Below are positions 16,939 through 25,080 of a DNA stretch of 28,299 nucleotides, piece after piece. The notes below the pieces were generated by a model. It saw only the letters and a list, made by a program, of their open reading frames with translations. It was not told the origin of the DNA and made no database searches. Each line of letters starts with the position of its first letter. The stretch's first letter is position 1. A program made the position numbers and the translations under genes. The DNA comes from Pseudomonadota bacterium (GTDB lineage Bacteria; Pseudomonadota; Gammaproteobacteria; Steroidobacterales; Steroidobacteraceae): positions 1 through 28,299 of the forward strand of contig JAJZLX010000184.1 in the NCBI GenBank assembly GCA_021850555.1. The letters run 5' to 3'.

Positions 16939-17013
16939 TACGTAGTTGTAGAGATGCGCGCGAGCTGTAGCGCGGCGTGTCCGTCGCCTGCCTGCGGAGG
17001 CAAGTACGTATTG
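16936..17013. repeat. 13-bp inverted repeat CAATACGTASTTG in a divergent promoter region
   Basis: CAATACGTAGTTG at 16936-16948 and CAAGTACGTATTG at 17001-17013 are inverted copies matching at 12 of 13 positions, 65 bp apart centre to centre. They lie between the divergently transcribed host-attachment/glgP operon and the usp-nitroreductase-SDR operon. Such paired elements suggest a shared regulator acting on both operons. The core ATACGTA also occurs once upstream of hsp20 (7614-7620). Confidence 0.45.
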
Positions 17014-17105
17014 AATCCAACGCGGTCCGGCGGCGATTCTCGCGGCGGGAATCCAGCGATGCGTATCCGCAGATTCACGTGATTTCGGCAACCGAAGGCA
17101 CTCGC

Positions 17106-17573
17106 ATGTACAAGAAGATCCTAGTTCCCGTCGACGGCAGTCCCGCCTCCACCCGCGGACTCGACGAAGCGATCAAACTCGCCAAGGACCAGGACGCCGA
17201 GCTTCGACTCCTGCACGTGGTCAACGAATGGCTCGTCGTCTCGCCGGACGCCACGGGCGCCGATGTGGGCGGAATCGCCGAAGGGCTGCGGGAGAGCGCC
17301 AACGTCGTGCTCGATGAGGCGGAGGTCCGGGCCCGGGCCGCAGGCATCATCCCCAACACCGTGCTGCTCGAGCAGATCGGCACGCCGGTCGGCGCCGTCA
17401 TCGTGAAACACGCCTCGGAGTGGCCGGCAGACCTGATCGTGTGCGGCACCCACGGACGGCGCGGCGTGCGGCGCCTGGTCATGGGCAGCGATGCGGAGTA
17501 CATCCTGCGCCACACCCGGGTGCCGGTGCTGTTGCTGCGTCAGCCGGATGAGGAAGAAGGCAAGCAGTGCTGA
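17106..17573 (+). CDS. Single-domain universal stress protein, ATP-binding type
   Basis: The 155-residue protein begins YKKILVPVDGSPASTRGLDEA and contains the complete ATP-binding signature G-2x-G-9x-G-S in CGTHGRRGVRRLVMGSDAEYI, followed by VPVLLLRQ. It therefore belongs to the nucleotide-binding UspA-like (MJ0577-type) group, unlike the two tandem Usp proteins in this window. It probably forms a cytoplasmic homodimer. The ATG at 17106 matches the family start exactly; the upstream frame is unconvincing. The nitroreductase starts 19 bp after its stop and an SDR follows, so the three likely form an operon, divergent from the phosphorylase operon. Confidence 0.93.
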   Translation: MYKKILVPVDGSPASTRGLDEAIKLAKDQDAELRLLHVVNEWLVVSPDATGADVGGIAEGLRESANVVLDEAEVRARAAGIIPNTVLLEQIGTPVGAVIVKHASEWPADLIVCGTHGRRGVRRLVMGSDAEYILRHTRVPVLLLRQPDEEEGKQC

Positions 17574-17592
17574 ACCTGCCCCGGGGGGCGAC

Positions 17593-18156
17593 ATGGAGCT
17601 CGAGCAAGCCATCTACTCCCGGCGCGCCGTGCGCCAGTACGCCGAGGAGGCCCCCGGTGAGGGGACGCTTCGCAAGCTGATCGACGCGGCGATCCAGGCG
17701 CCGAGCGCCCTCAACGAGCAACCCTGGTCATTCACCGTGGTGACCGACCGGGATCTGCTCGGGCGGATCTCAGCCAAGACCAAGGCCCACCTGCGCCGCA
17801 GCGCCCCCGGGCGCATCATTCCGGAATCGCTTCATGCGCGGCTCGAGGATCCCCAGTTCGACATCCTCCACCGTGCGCCGGCGCTCATCGTGATCTCGAG
17901 CGTGACGCGCGACCGCTGGGCCGCGGAGAACTGTGCGCTCGCCGCCGAGAATCTCATGCTGGCCGCCTGCGCCGAGGGCCTGGGAAGCTGCTGGATCGGC
18001 CTTGCCCAGACCTGGCTCGCCACCGCCGCAGGCAGGAAGGCGCTCGGCCTGCCCGCAGACCACCTGCCGGTGGCGCCGATCATCGTGGGAAGGCCGGCGG
18101 CATCGCCCGCCTCGGTACCCAGGAAGGAGCCGCGGATCCACTGGATCGGTCCCTGA
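17593..18156 (+). CDS. Nitroreductase-family flavoprotein
   Basis: The 187-residue protein is an FMN-dependent NAD(P)H oxidoreductase. It has the family start ELEQAIYSRRAVRQYAEE with the FMN-phosphate-binding SRRAVRQY motif. APSALNEQPWSFTVV forms the second flavin contact (usual form AP-x-N-x-QPW), and CAEGLGSCWIG closes the isoalloxazine site. Substrates could be nitro compounds or quinones; the true one cannot be read from sequence. GGGGGG lies just before the ATG. It is the middle gene of a usp-nitroreductase-SDR unit with short gaps. Nitroreductases next to Usp proteins are also a feature of hypoxia regulons such as that of DosR, though homology in regulation is not implied. Confidence 0.92.
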   Translation: MELEQAIYSRRAVRQYAEEAPGEGTLRKLIDAAIQAPSALNEQPWSFTVVTDRDLLGRISAKTKAHLRRSAPGRIIPESLHARLEDPQFDILHRAPALIVISSVTRDRWAAENCALAAENLMLAACAEGLGSCWIGLAQTWLATAAGRKALGLPADHLPVAPIIVGRPAASPASVPRKEPRIHWIGP

Positions 18157-18201
18157 TCCGCCCAGGGCCGCTCACCTCCGCAATGCCGGGAGCCACCGCT
18201 C

Positions 18202-19107
18202 ATGCCGCACAACACACCCCCCTCGCCCGTGTGGCTGATCACGGGCTGCTCGAGCGGATTCGGCCGGGAATTCGCCCGCGCGGCGCTCGCCCACGGGTTT
18301 CGTGTCGCGGCGAGCGCGCGCGATCCAACCACTCTCGGCTGGTTGGCACAGTACCCGGACCGGGCGCTGATGCTGACGCTCGACGTGACGGATGCCGGGC
18401 AGATCCACAACGCTGTGTCCGAGACCGAGCGGGAATTCGGCCGCATCGATGTTCTGGTGAACAACGCCGGCTACGGCTACCTGGCGGCGGTGGAAGAAGG
18501 CGACGAGGAGGACATCCGGGCGTTGTTCGAGACGAACTTCTTCGGTCTGGTGGCGATGACCCGGGCCGTGCTGCCGGCCATGCGCTCGCGCCGCGCCGGG
18601 ACCATCGTCAACATCGCTTCGGTGGCCGGCCTCGCGGGCTTCCCGGGCGGCGGCTATTACACGGCGAGCAAGTTCGCGGTGGTCGGACTCTCGGAGTCCC
18701 TGGCGCGGGAGCTCGAGCCGCTCGGCATCCGCGTGCTCATCGTCGAGCCCGGAGCGCTTCGCACCGATTGGGCCGGTCGATCGCTCAAGCAGTCGCCGAA
18801 TTTCATCTTCGACTACGAGCCGACCGCCGGTCATCACCGGCGCGAGACCGCCGCGCACAGCGGCCACCAGAGCGGTGATCCGGCCCGGGCGGCCGAGGCC
18901 GTGATCCAGGCCGTGCTCTCACAGCATCCGCCCGAGCACCTGGTGCTCGGGCGCCACGGCTACTGGATCGCCGAGCACCAGCTGCGCGGCCAGCTTCGCG
19001 ATCTGCACGCCTGGCGCGCGCTCTCGGTGAGCACGGACTTTCCCGAGCTGCCGGCACCGCACCGCGACGCACCGGACGTCTACATTCCTCCCCGCACCGG
19101 GGCTTGA
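18202..19107 (+). CDS. Short-chain dehydrogenase/reductase (classical SDR)
   Basis: The 301-residue NAD(P)-dependent oxidoreductase has the cofactor motif TGCSSGFG, DVTD, NNAGYGY, the catalytic Ser in NIASVAG and the YxxxK pair in YYTASK, followed by VEPGALRTDWAG. The Arg in VAASARDP suggests NADPH preference. The C-terminal 60 residues extend past the core fold. Closest resemblance is to the SDR group annotated as oxidoreductases with broad substrates, so the substrate is unknown. It is the last gene of the usp operon, beginning 45 bp after the nitroreductase. It converges on the TonB-dependent receptor with 29 bp between stops; a short GGGGC-TTGA-GCCCC hairpin spans its stop codon. Confidence 0.92.
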   Translation: MPHNTPPSPVWLITGCSSGFGREFARAALAHGFRVAASARDPTTLGWLAQYPDRALMLTLDVTDAGQIHNAVSETEREFGRIDVLVNNAGYGYLAAVEEGDEEDIRALFETNFFGLVAMTRAVLPAMRSRRAGTIVNIASVAGLAGFPGGGYYTASKFAVVGLSESLARELEPLGIRVLIVEPGALRTDWAGRSLKQSPNFIFDYEPTAGHHRRETAAHSGHQSGDPARAAEAVIQAVLSQHPPEHLVLGRHGYWIAEHQLRGQLRDLHAWRALSVSTDFPELPAPHRDAPDVYIPPRTGA

Positions 19108-19136
19108 GCCCCAAGCTCCCCCAAGCCCGCCTCTTC

Positions 19137-21449
19137 TCAGAACCCGGCGCCGCCGTCGACGTTGTATTCCACCCCGAACCACGCGCCGATCGGCACCCCC
19201 ACGGTCCGGAACTGCTCGTTGCGCCAGCTCGTCCCGGTGGTATCGAAGGTATGGCCCGGGCCGGTCAATTCGTTCAGCCCGAGGATGCCATAGGTGTAGT
19301 AGCGCTTGTCGAGCACGTTGTCGATGCTGGCGAACACACGCCAGCGGGAAGAGAGCGAGTAGCCCGCGTTGAGATTGACCAGGAAGAAGCCCGGGATCGG
19401 GCCGTTCACATCCCGGTTGTTCTCATCGCCCTGGGCGTAGATGTCCGACTGGCCGATGACATTGACACCGAGCGTGAGCGGACCACTGGCGTACTGCGCG
19501 TTGAGCTTCAGGATGTTCTCCGGTATTCCCGGGATCCGGTCTCCCGGGACCACGCGGATATCGGTGCAGGTCGCGCAGTCGATGGGCGCCGCCGTCGAAT
19601 TGTTCGGGCTGTTGAGGGTGAGCGGGGATTGGAAGGTGGCCTGGACGAACGAATAGTGGACACCGAGCTCGAACGGCCCCTTTCTGCCATGCAGGCCGAG
19701 CGAGAACCCCTGCCGGCGGGTCTGGCCGACGTTGACGAAGTATCCGGAGCTGACGATCCCGTTGCCGGCCGCGACGAACTGGATGTCGTTCTCGAGGTTC
19801 GTGCGGAAGACCGACGCGGTGAAGGAGAGCAGGCGCCCGAGCCTGCCGCGGGCGCCGATCTCCATGTTCTTTGCCGTCACCGCCTTCAGCGGCGGATCGG
19901 ACGTGAAGGCGTCCGGCAGAGTGCAGGGCGCGGTCGGATTGGCGCAGGTGAGCTCCATCGGCGTCGGCACACGCGTACCCTGATCGTAGTTCGCGTACAG
20001 CGTCAGCGTGCGGGTCGGATTGAACGTGAGTCCCACGGACGGATCGAAGTGGTTGTAGACATCGTGCCCGTTGAGCGCGGTGCCGAGGCGATCCTGCAGC
20101 GTCACGCTCGCGTGGTTGTAGCGCCCGGCCACGTTGAGAAAGAGCTTGCGGGTGAGCCCCAGGGTGTCGGAGAAATACACCCCCGAGTAATTATTGACCG
20201 CGTGCAGCAGCGTGCCGAGCACCGCAGGGGAGCCCGACAGCGTATCGCGCGAGGTGCCCGCCTGCTGGTTGAACTGACGGTAGTTCGTCCAGGCCGGATC
20301 GTAGCTCGCGCCGACGATGAGGGTGTTGCGGTGGCCTGCGAGCAGGCTATGGCCGGCGATCTGCAGCGCCGCGCCGGGCCGGTACTGGTCGATGCCCTCG
20401 ATGGCGTTGCCCATCGGCTCGTTGCCGGGCCCGACGGGCTGAGTCGGATCGAAGTTCCCGTTGACGTTGCTGTTGAAGATGTCGGTGCTCACCCTGCGGA
20501 AGTAGCCCTTCGCCGTCAAAGTCCATCCGGCGCTCAGCCGGTGCAGCTCGTCGAAGTTCAAGAAGACCATCTGGTTGGTCTGGACGTCCGGCCAGGTGTA
20601 GCTCTGGTACGGATCGGACAGGAGCGACAGCGGCAGCGTCTGGTTGCCATACAGCGTGTTGTCGGCGTAGGTCAGATTGAGGGAGGCGTTGTTCAGGCTG
20701 TCGCGATAGCCCACCTCGCCGTAGACCTGGCGCACCCGGCTCGGGTTCTCATCACCCCAGCCATGATCGTCGAAGACCGTTCCGCCGAGGTAGTAGTCGA
20801 AGTGCCGGTCGTGCCCGCCGGTGTCCACCTGCTCGACGTGCCGGCCGAAGGACCCCCCGTAGATCTCCAAGTGCGTCCCGGGGTCATCGAATCCCCGCTT
20901 GGTCGTGATGCTGACGGCCCCACCGAGGGTATTGAAGCCGAACACGGGATTCGCGCCCGGAATCACCTCCAGGCTGGAGATCGCCCCCTGCGGAATGAGA
21001 TCCCAGTTGACCACATCGCCGAACGCCTCGTTCACCCGTACGCCGTCAACGTACACCGAGACGCCCTCGGGCGTACCGAGCACCGGCGAGGCGGTGAAGC
21101 CGCGAAAGTTCAGGTTCTCCTGAAACGGGGTGCCCTCGGTGTCGTTGAGATTGACGCTCCCGGCCAGCTGGTTGAGCGAGCCCGATAGGGTGGCCGAAGC
21201 GAGACGGTTGATCGCGCTCACCGAGATCTGCTGGATATTGGCCGGCACCTCGTTGAGCGGAACCTGGCTGCCGCCGAGCGGAGCGGTGATCACCACCTGC
21301 CGCAGCGTCGTGGCGAGGGACGGGACTGCGAGTGCTGCCGGGGCGGGGGATGCGGCGTGAGCGCTCGCCAGGAGCGCCTGCACGAGCCCCGCAATGCTCA
21401 GGGCGGACAGCGCGCGGACGGTGCGGCGGGTCCCTGTACGGATCGACAT
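19137..21449 (-). CDS. TonB-dependent outer-membrane receptor
   Basis: The 770-residue protein imports an unknown ligand through the outer membrane using energy from TonB. It starts with a signal peptide (MSIRTGTRRTVRALSALSIAGLV, cleaved near SAHA-AS). A TonB-box-like segment (RQVVITAP) and the plug domain follow (VPANIQQISVSAINRL, NFRGFTASP, VYVDGVRVNEAFGDVVNWDLIP, GGAVSITTKRG). The rest is a beta-barrel with alternating aromatic strands, ending in Phe as outer-membrane proteins do. The ATG at 21449 is chosen because it begins the signal peptide; a start at 21560 would bury it. Ligand specificity is not evident: no siderophore, haem or cobalamin genes are adjacent. It is divergent from a two-component system that may control it. 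Confidence 0.93.
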   Translation of the reverse strand: MSIRTGTRRTVRALSALSIAGLVQALLASAHAASPAPAALAVPSLATTLRQVVITAPLGGSQVPLNEVPANIQQISVSAINRLASATLSGSLNQLAGSVNLNDTEGTPFQENLNFRGFTASPVLGTPEGVSVYVDGVRVNEAFGDVVNWDLIPQGAISSLEVIPGANPVFGFNTLGGAVSITTKRGFDDPGTHLEIYGGSFGRHVEQVDTGGHDRHFDYYLGGTVFDDHGWGDENPSRVRQVYGEVGYRDSLNNASLNLTYADNTLYGNQTLPLSLLSDPYQSYTWPDVQTNQMVFLNFDELHRLSAGWTLTAKGYFRRVSTDIFNSNVNGNFDPTQPVGPGNEPMGNAIEGIDQYRPGAALQIAGHSLLAGHRNTLIVGASYDPAWTNYRQFNQQAGTSRDTLSGSPAVLGTLLHAVNNYSGVYFSDTLGLTRKLFLNVAGRYNHASVTLQDRLGTALNGHDVYNHFDPSVGLTFNPTRTLTLYANYDQGTRVPTPMELTCANPTAPCTLPDAFTSDPPLKAVTAKNMEIGARGRLGRLLSFTASVFRTNLENDIQFVAAGNGIVSSGYFVNVGQTRRQGFSLGLHGRKGPFELGVHYSFVQATFQSPLTLNSPNNSTAAPIDCATCTDIRVVPGDRIPGIPENILKLNAQYASGPLTLGVNVIGQSDIYAQGDENNRDVNGPIPGFFLVNLNAGYSLSSRWRVFASIDNVLDKRYYTYGILGLNELTGPGHTFDTTGTSWRNEQFRTVGVPIGAWFGVEYNVDGGAGF

Positions 21450-21526
21450 GCTTGACCGGGCTCCGGGTGATCGGGGAACCATTACCCCCAACCGACACTC
21501 TTCCATGACGGCCTCCGAGTGCGCAA

Positions 21527-21539
21527 GGGAGATTCTCCC
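21527..21539. promoter_or_regulatory. Dyad GGGAGA-T-TCTCCC upstream of the TonB-dependent receptor
   Basis: A perfect 6-bp inverted repeat with a one-base spacer lies 78 bp before the receptor start in the region divergent to the sensor kinase. It is a plausible operator, perhaps for the adjacent NarL-type regulator, but could be chance in GC-rich DNA. No Fur box or cobalamin riboswitch element was recognised here. Confidence 0.3.
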
Positions 21540-21682
21540 GATTTGCCCCTGCTCGGCCAATCCCCGCCGTTGTGCCAGAATGGAACGTCCCGCCGCTTGT
21601 GTGCGCAGGCGTCAGACTCCAGGATAGACTGATCGGCGCCTGATCCGGCGGACAGTCAGCGGCAGTTCGAAGGCAGCTGGAG

Positions 21683-21694
21683 CATTGCGCAATG
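21683..21694. promoter_or_regulatory. Palindrome CATTGCGCAATG overlapping the sensor kinase start codon
   Basis: This 12-bp perfect palindrome includes the ATG of the sensor kinase (21692-21694). It could be an autoregulatory operator or a small hairpin limiting translation initiation. Evidence is the sequence symmetry and its position only. Confidence 0.3.
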
Positions 21695-22741
21695 TGGGCT
21701 CGACTCCACCCTGAATCCGGCTCGAGCACCGCCTCACTCGCGGATGCCGAGGCCGGCTCCTCTCCTCTCCGTGGCGATTCGCCCCCGAGAGACCCGCTGC
21801 GCAGGGTGCGCCGGCGCGATGCCTTCATCGTCGCCGGGCTGACCTTTGCCACGTGGGTGGTGTGCGCAATCTTCAATGTCACGGAGAAGCTGCGCCGCCT
21901 CACCGCCCCCTATGAGCGCTACCAGCTCGATGAGGTGCCCACCGCGCTGCTCGTGATGGGCCTCGCCCTGACTTGGTTTGCGACTCGCCGCTACAACGAA
22001 GCCCGGCAGGAGATCGCGCGCAGAAAATCCGCCGAGGCGCAACTCGCGGTGGCGCTCGCCGACAACCGCCGACTCGCCCAACAATACGTCGAGCACCAGG
22101 AGGCCGAGCGCAAGGTGCTCGCGCGCGAGCTGCACGATGAGCTCGGGCAGTACCTGAACGTCATCAAGGCCGATGCCGTGGGGATCCGCGACGATCTTCG
22201 GGGGGACCGGGATGCGACGCACGGGCGGGCAAGCGCCATCGTGGACAACTGCGATCACGTCCACGGCGCACTGACGTCCCTGATGCGCGAGCTGCGGCCT
22301 GCGGGCCTCGACGAGCTCGGCTTGGAGGCCGCATTGGAGCACTGCGTACAGGTATGGCGAGCCCGCCTGCCCGAGGTGGCGCTGCGGCTGAACATCACGG
22401 GGGATCTCACGGCGCTACCGGAGGGCCTTGCTCTCACCGCATACCGGCTCGTTCAGGAGGCGCTCACCAATGTGGCGAAGCACTCGGGCGCTCATCGCGT
22501 GACCATCCATCTCGATCGCACGGCCTTGCGCGGACGGCCCGATGACACGGTGACTGTGGCGGTGGAGGACGATGGGATCGGCACCGAGCCCGGCCGGGCG
22601 AGCCGGGGACTCGGCCTGATCGGCATGCGTGAGCGGGTCATTGCGCTGCGCGGCGAACTGGCCATCCGGACCGACCCCGGACAGGGATTCAAGCTGACGG
22701 CGCGCATTCCGGTGCAGACCGCCTCGCGGAGCCTCTCATGA
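21692..22741 (+). CDS. Sensor histidine kinase, NarL-system type (HisKA_3)
   Basis: The 349-residue inner-membrane kinase has two hydrophobic segments (about residues 43-62 and 82-100). A coiled linker follows, then the HisKA_3 dimerisation domain with His148 in ARELHDELGQYL and an HATPase domain with VQEALTNVAKHSGA, DDGIG and GLGLIGMRERV. The short loop between the membrane segments (about 20 residues) leaves little room for a periplasmic sensor domain, so it may sense the membrane or work with a partner. Its stop overlaps the ATG of the response regulator by four bases, so the pair is translationally coupled. It is divergent from the TonB-dependent receptor. Confidence 0.93.
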   Translation: MWARLHPESGSSTASLADAEAGSSPLRGDSPPRDPLRRVRRRDAFIVAGLTFATWVVCAIFNVTEKLRRLTAPYERYQLDEVPTALLVMGLALTWFATRRYNEARQEIARRKSAEAQLAVALADNRRLAQQYVEHQEAERKVLARELHDELGQYLNVIKADAVGIRDDLRGDRDATHGRASAIVDNCDHVHGALTSLMRELRPAGLDELGLEAALEHCVQVWRARLPEVALRLNITGDLTALPEGLALTAYRLVQEALTNVAKHSGAHRVTIHLDRTALRGRPDDTVTVAVEDDGIGTEPGRASRGLGLIGMRERVIALRGELAIRTDPGQGFKLTARIPVQTASRSLS

Positions 22742-23373
22742 ACCCTGCGATCAAGGTTCTGCTGGTCGATGATCACGCCATCGTTCGTGAGGGCTATCGC
22801 CGGCTCCTGGAGGGCGAGTCCGGCATCCAAGTCGTCGGGGACGCCGGTGATGCGGCGCAGGCCTGCGAGCGCGCGCTGGCACTTGCGCCGGACGTGGTGG
22901 TCATGGACATCGCCCTTCCGGGAACGAGCGGCATAGAGGCAACGCGCCGCATACTGAAGGATCAGCCGCACCTGCGCATCGTGATGTTCAGCATGTATGA
23001 CGATGCAATCTATGCAACCCGCGCTCTGGAGGCCGGCGCCCTGGGCTACCTCAGCAAGGCGAGCGCCCCGGAGGTCCTGGTGCAGGCGATCTATGCGGTC
23101 TCCAGGGGCGAGAGCTACATGAGCGCCGACGTGGCGGCGAACCTGGACCGGGCGTCACAGCCCGGAACCTGCGAGATCGAAGCGCTGACGCCGCGCGAGT
23201 TCGAGGTGCTGCGCCTGCTGGTGCAAGGCGAGACGGTCAGGCGCATCAGCGAGAAGCTCGCGCTCTCGGAGAAGACCATCGCCAATCATCAATCGGCCAT
23301 CCGCGAGAAGCTCGGCGCAAGGAACAGCGCGCAGCTTGCGAGACTCGCCGCTCAGATGGGACTGTTCCGGTAA
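22738..23373 (+). CDS. Response regulator, NarL/FixJ family
   Basis: The 211-residue transcription factor has an N-terminal receiver domain with Asp11-Asp12 (LLVDDHAIVREGY), phospho-acceptor Asp57 in VVVMDIALPG, and Lys108 region LSKAS. The C-terminal LuxR-type helix-turn-helix (about 145-205) contains LTPREFEVLRLLVQGETVRRISEKLALSEKTI. It is phosphorylated by the coupled upstream kinase and binds DNA as a dimer. Helix position 9 of the recognition segment reads SEKTIANHQSAIREKL, where the family usually has TV-x-x-H. Targets are unknown; the adjacent receptor gene and the CPBP gene downstream are candidates. Confidence 0.94.
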   Translation: MNPAIKVLLVDDHAIVREGYRRLLEGESGIQVVGDAGDAAQACERALALAPDVVVMDIALPGTSGIEATRRILKDQPHLRIVMFSMYDDAIYATRALEAGALGYLSKASAPEVLVQAIYAVSRGESYMSADVAANLDRASQPGTCEIEALTPREFEVLRLLVQGETVRRISEKLALSEKTIANHQSAIREKLGARNSAQLARLAAQMGLFR

Positions 23374-23537
23374 GGCGCGCCCCGGCAGGGCGGCAGTCAC
23401 CGCCGGCCTGCGAAGATCGTCCCCGGGTTGTGACTGCGGCGCCTGAGAGGACCGGCTGTCCGCCGCAGACTGCCCTCGCACAGCCGCGCGCCGCAGGCGC
23501 CCTTTCCAGGCCGGCCGGTTGCGTGCAATCCCTGATT

Positions 23538-23551
23538 TCCCTTATAAGGGA
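23538..23551 (+). promoter_or_regulatory. Palindrome covering the ribosome binding site of the CPBP gene
   Basis: TCCCTTATAAGGGA is a perfect 14-bp palindrome, and its right arm is the start of the Shine-Dalgarno sequence AAGGGAGGA of the next gene. In RNA it would form a 5-bp stem with a UAUA loop that hides part of the ribosome binding site. In DNA it could be an operator. Confidence 0.4.
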
Positions 23552-23559
23552 GGACTTGC

Positions 23560-24486
23560 ATGCACCCTGTACCGCAATCCGCCGAGCCTGGATTCAACGG
23601 CACGGGTCCCGCCGGGACCGGTAGGAATGCCGGCGATCCCGCCGCTGCCGCTCCTCGGCCGCTGCTCAGCTTTCTTCGCCGCCCGGTATTTGCCGCCTCG
23701 CCCCCCGGCCGGCTCACCGTGTGGCGCTGGCTCGGGTGGATGTGTCTGCTGATACTGCTCGCGTACCTGAGCGGCTCGCTCAATCAAATCCTGGTGCATG
23801 CCTTCCACTGGCCGGTACCGGCCCGCACCGCGAGCGCACGATTCCTCACTCAACCCTCCTGGGCGGCGGTCGCGATCATGCTGGTCGCGCCGGCGCTCGA
23901 GGAGCTGGGGTTCCGGGCGTTCCTCTCGACCGCCCCGGCGTTCATCTTCACCGGCCTTACGTTCTTTCTCGGCTACGGCTACCTGCTGATTCAGGCCGAG
24001 ATCACCCCGATGTCGGCCGCGATGGCCCCGGCTGCGGTGTTCACGCACTACTTCCAGTCGTTCTGGGTGTTCCTGCCGGCCGGCGCCATCAGCCTGCTGC
24101 TCTATCGGTTTCGGCGCGATGCGGTCCTCGGGTTCTTCCGGCGCCGGGCCGGCTGGGTGTTCTGGGCTTCGTGCATCCTGTTCGGCGCCGCGCACACCTC
24201 GCTCTACGTCAATCACCTGGTCTGGTGGGGATTCGTGCTGGTGCTGCCGCAGTTCGTGCTCGGCCTCGGACTCGCCTACCTGCGGGCGAGCTTCGGCCTG
24301 CGTTGGAGCATCGCTGCGCATTATGCGATCGACATTCCAAGCGTGCTCGGCACCTGGCTGTACCTGTCAGCCTCGCCATCCGGGCTGTTGCACAGAGGCA
24401 TGCTCCTGACATTGTCCGCGGCCGGCTTGCTGGTGGTCGCATACGGACTGGTGGCTCTCTCGCGGGTGGCCCGGCGAACCTGGTGA
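23560..24486 (+). CDS. CPBP-family intramembrane metalloprotease (Abi/CAAX-like)
   Basis: The 308-residue membrane protein has about eight hydrophobic segments and the three CPBP motifs. These are EELGFR (the EExxxR pair of catalytic glutamates, about residue 112), FGAAH (FxxxH, about 209), and a later His in SIAAHYAID (about 250). Glutamates and histidines of these motifs coordinate a metal in the Rce1-like fold. Bacterial members process peptides, protect against bacteriocins, or act in signalling; the substrate here is unknown. The N-terminal 35 residues are Gly/Ala/Pro-rich and cytoplasmic. The ATG follows AAGGGAGGA, part of a palindrome that might regulate translation. It is 186 bp behind the response regulator, possibly its target. 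Confidence 0.85.
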   Translation: MHPVPQSAEPGFNGTGPAGTGRNAGDPAAAAPRPLLSFLRRPVFAASPPGRLTVWRWLGWMCLLILLAYLSGSLNQILVHAFHWPVPARTASARFLTQPSWAAVAIMLVAPALEELGFRAFLSTAPAFIFTGLTFFLGYGYLLIQAEITPMSAAMAPAAVFTHYFQSFWVFLPAGAISLLLYRFRRDAVLGFFRRRAGWVFWASCILFGAAHTSLYVNHLVWWGFVLVLPQFVLGLGLAYLRASFGLRWSIAAHYAIDIPSVLGTWLYLSASPSGLLHRGMLLTLSAAGLLVVAYGLVALSRVARRTW

Positions 24487-24642
24487 GGCATCGACCGGGG
24501 CTGCCGATTCCCTCTGAGCCGGGCCCGATGAGCGAAGCTCCCGAAACCAGGCGGGTCGATCCTGCGGGCCGACCGGATGACGATGCCGCGAGGACTTGCG
24601 CGAGAACTGCCCGATGCCGGCTCGGCGGACCTGCCTTGCCCC

Positions 24643-25080
24643 CTACCCGTTCGTCTTCGCCGAGGGATCCAGGAGCGCGCCGAGGCCTGCGATGCGCTCG
24701 CGGATCCGGTCCCGCGCGATGCGGAACCGGCGGCGCATCTCCTCGGCTGAAATGGAGGAATCGGCCGAGGCCGGATCCGGTGTCGGCCAGTGAACCCTGC
24801 GAACCGGTCCCGGCAGGACCGGGCAGACCTCCTCCGCGCACAGGGTGATCACCGCGTCCAATCCCTCCCGATCGATCTCATCCACCGACTTGGATCGATG
24901 GGCCGAGATGTCGATGCCGAGCTCGGCCATCACCTCGATCGCGTACGGATTGACCCGCGAGGGCCGCGAGCCGGCGCTGAGCGCCTCGACGTCATCGCCT
25001 AACAGAGCGCGCGCCAGTCCCTCGGCCATCTGGCTGCGCGCGGAGTTCGCCACACAGAGGAAGAGAACTCGCCGTTTCAC
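24643..25080 (-). CDS. arsC: Arsenate reductase, low-molecular-weight phosphatase type
   Basis: This cytoplasmic enzyme reduces arsenate to arsenite for export. The 145-residue protein has the phosphatase P-loop CVANSAR (Cys9 to Arg15, C-x5-R). The redox cysteines Cys81 and Cys86 sit in [12 protein letters not shown], and the general-acid Asp is in WPTPDPA, the layout of thioredoxin-coupled ArsC (pI258 type). The start is GTG at 25080, overlapping the acr3 stop by four bases (GTGA), so a longer frame to 25338 is rejected as antisense reading of acr3. It is the last gene of the arsI-acr3-arsC operon. Confidence 0.94.
   Translation of the reverse strand: MKRRVLFLCVANSARSQMAEGLARALLGDDVEALSAGSRPSRVNPYAIEVMAELGIDISAHRSKSVDEIDREGLDAVITLCAEEVCPVLPGPVRRVHWPTPDPASADSSISAEEMRRRFRIARDRIRERIAGLGALLDPSAKTNG

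Noticed and set aside
14624..16945. A 773-codon open frame antisense to glgP and the host-attachment gene
   Set aside because: It shows no recognisable domain and spans two real genes; it is a codon-bias shadow.
19104..21188. A 694-codon open frame antisense to the TonB-dependent receptor
   Set aside because: Repetitive Val/Arg/Glu/Ala composition without motifs; the opposite strand has a signal peptide, plug and barrel.
21450..21691. A cobalamin riboswitch before the TonB-dependent receptor
   Set aside because: No B12-box-like sequence was seen in the leader, and nothing else points to cobalamin transport.
24487..24642. A coding frame between the CPBP gene and arsC
   Set aside because: Plus-strand frames here lack a ribosome binding site and have random composition; the stretch is short and appears non-coding.
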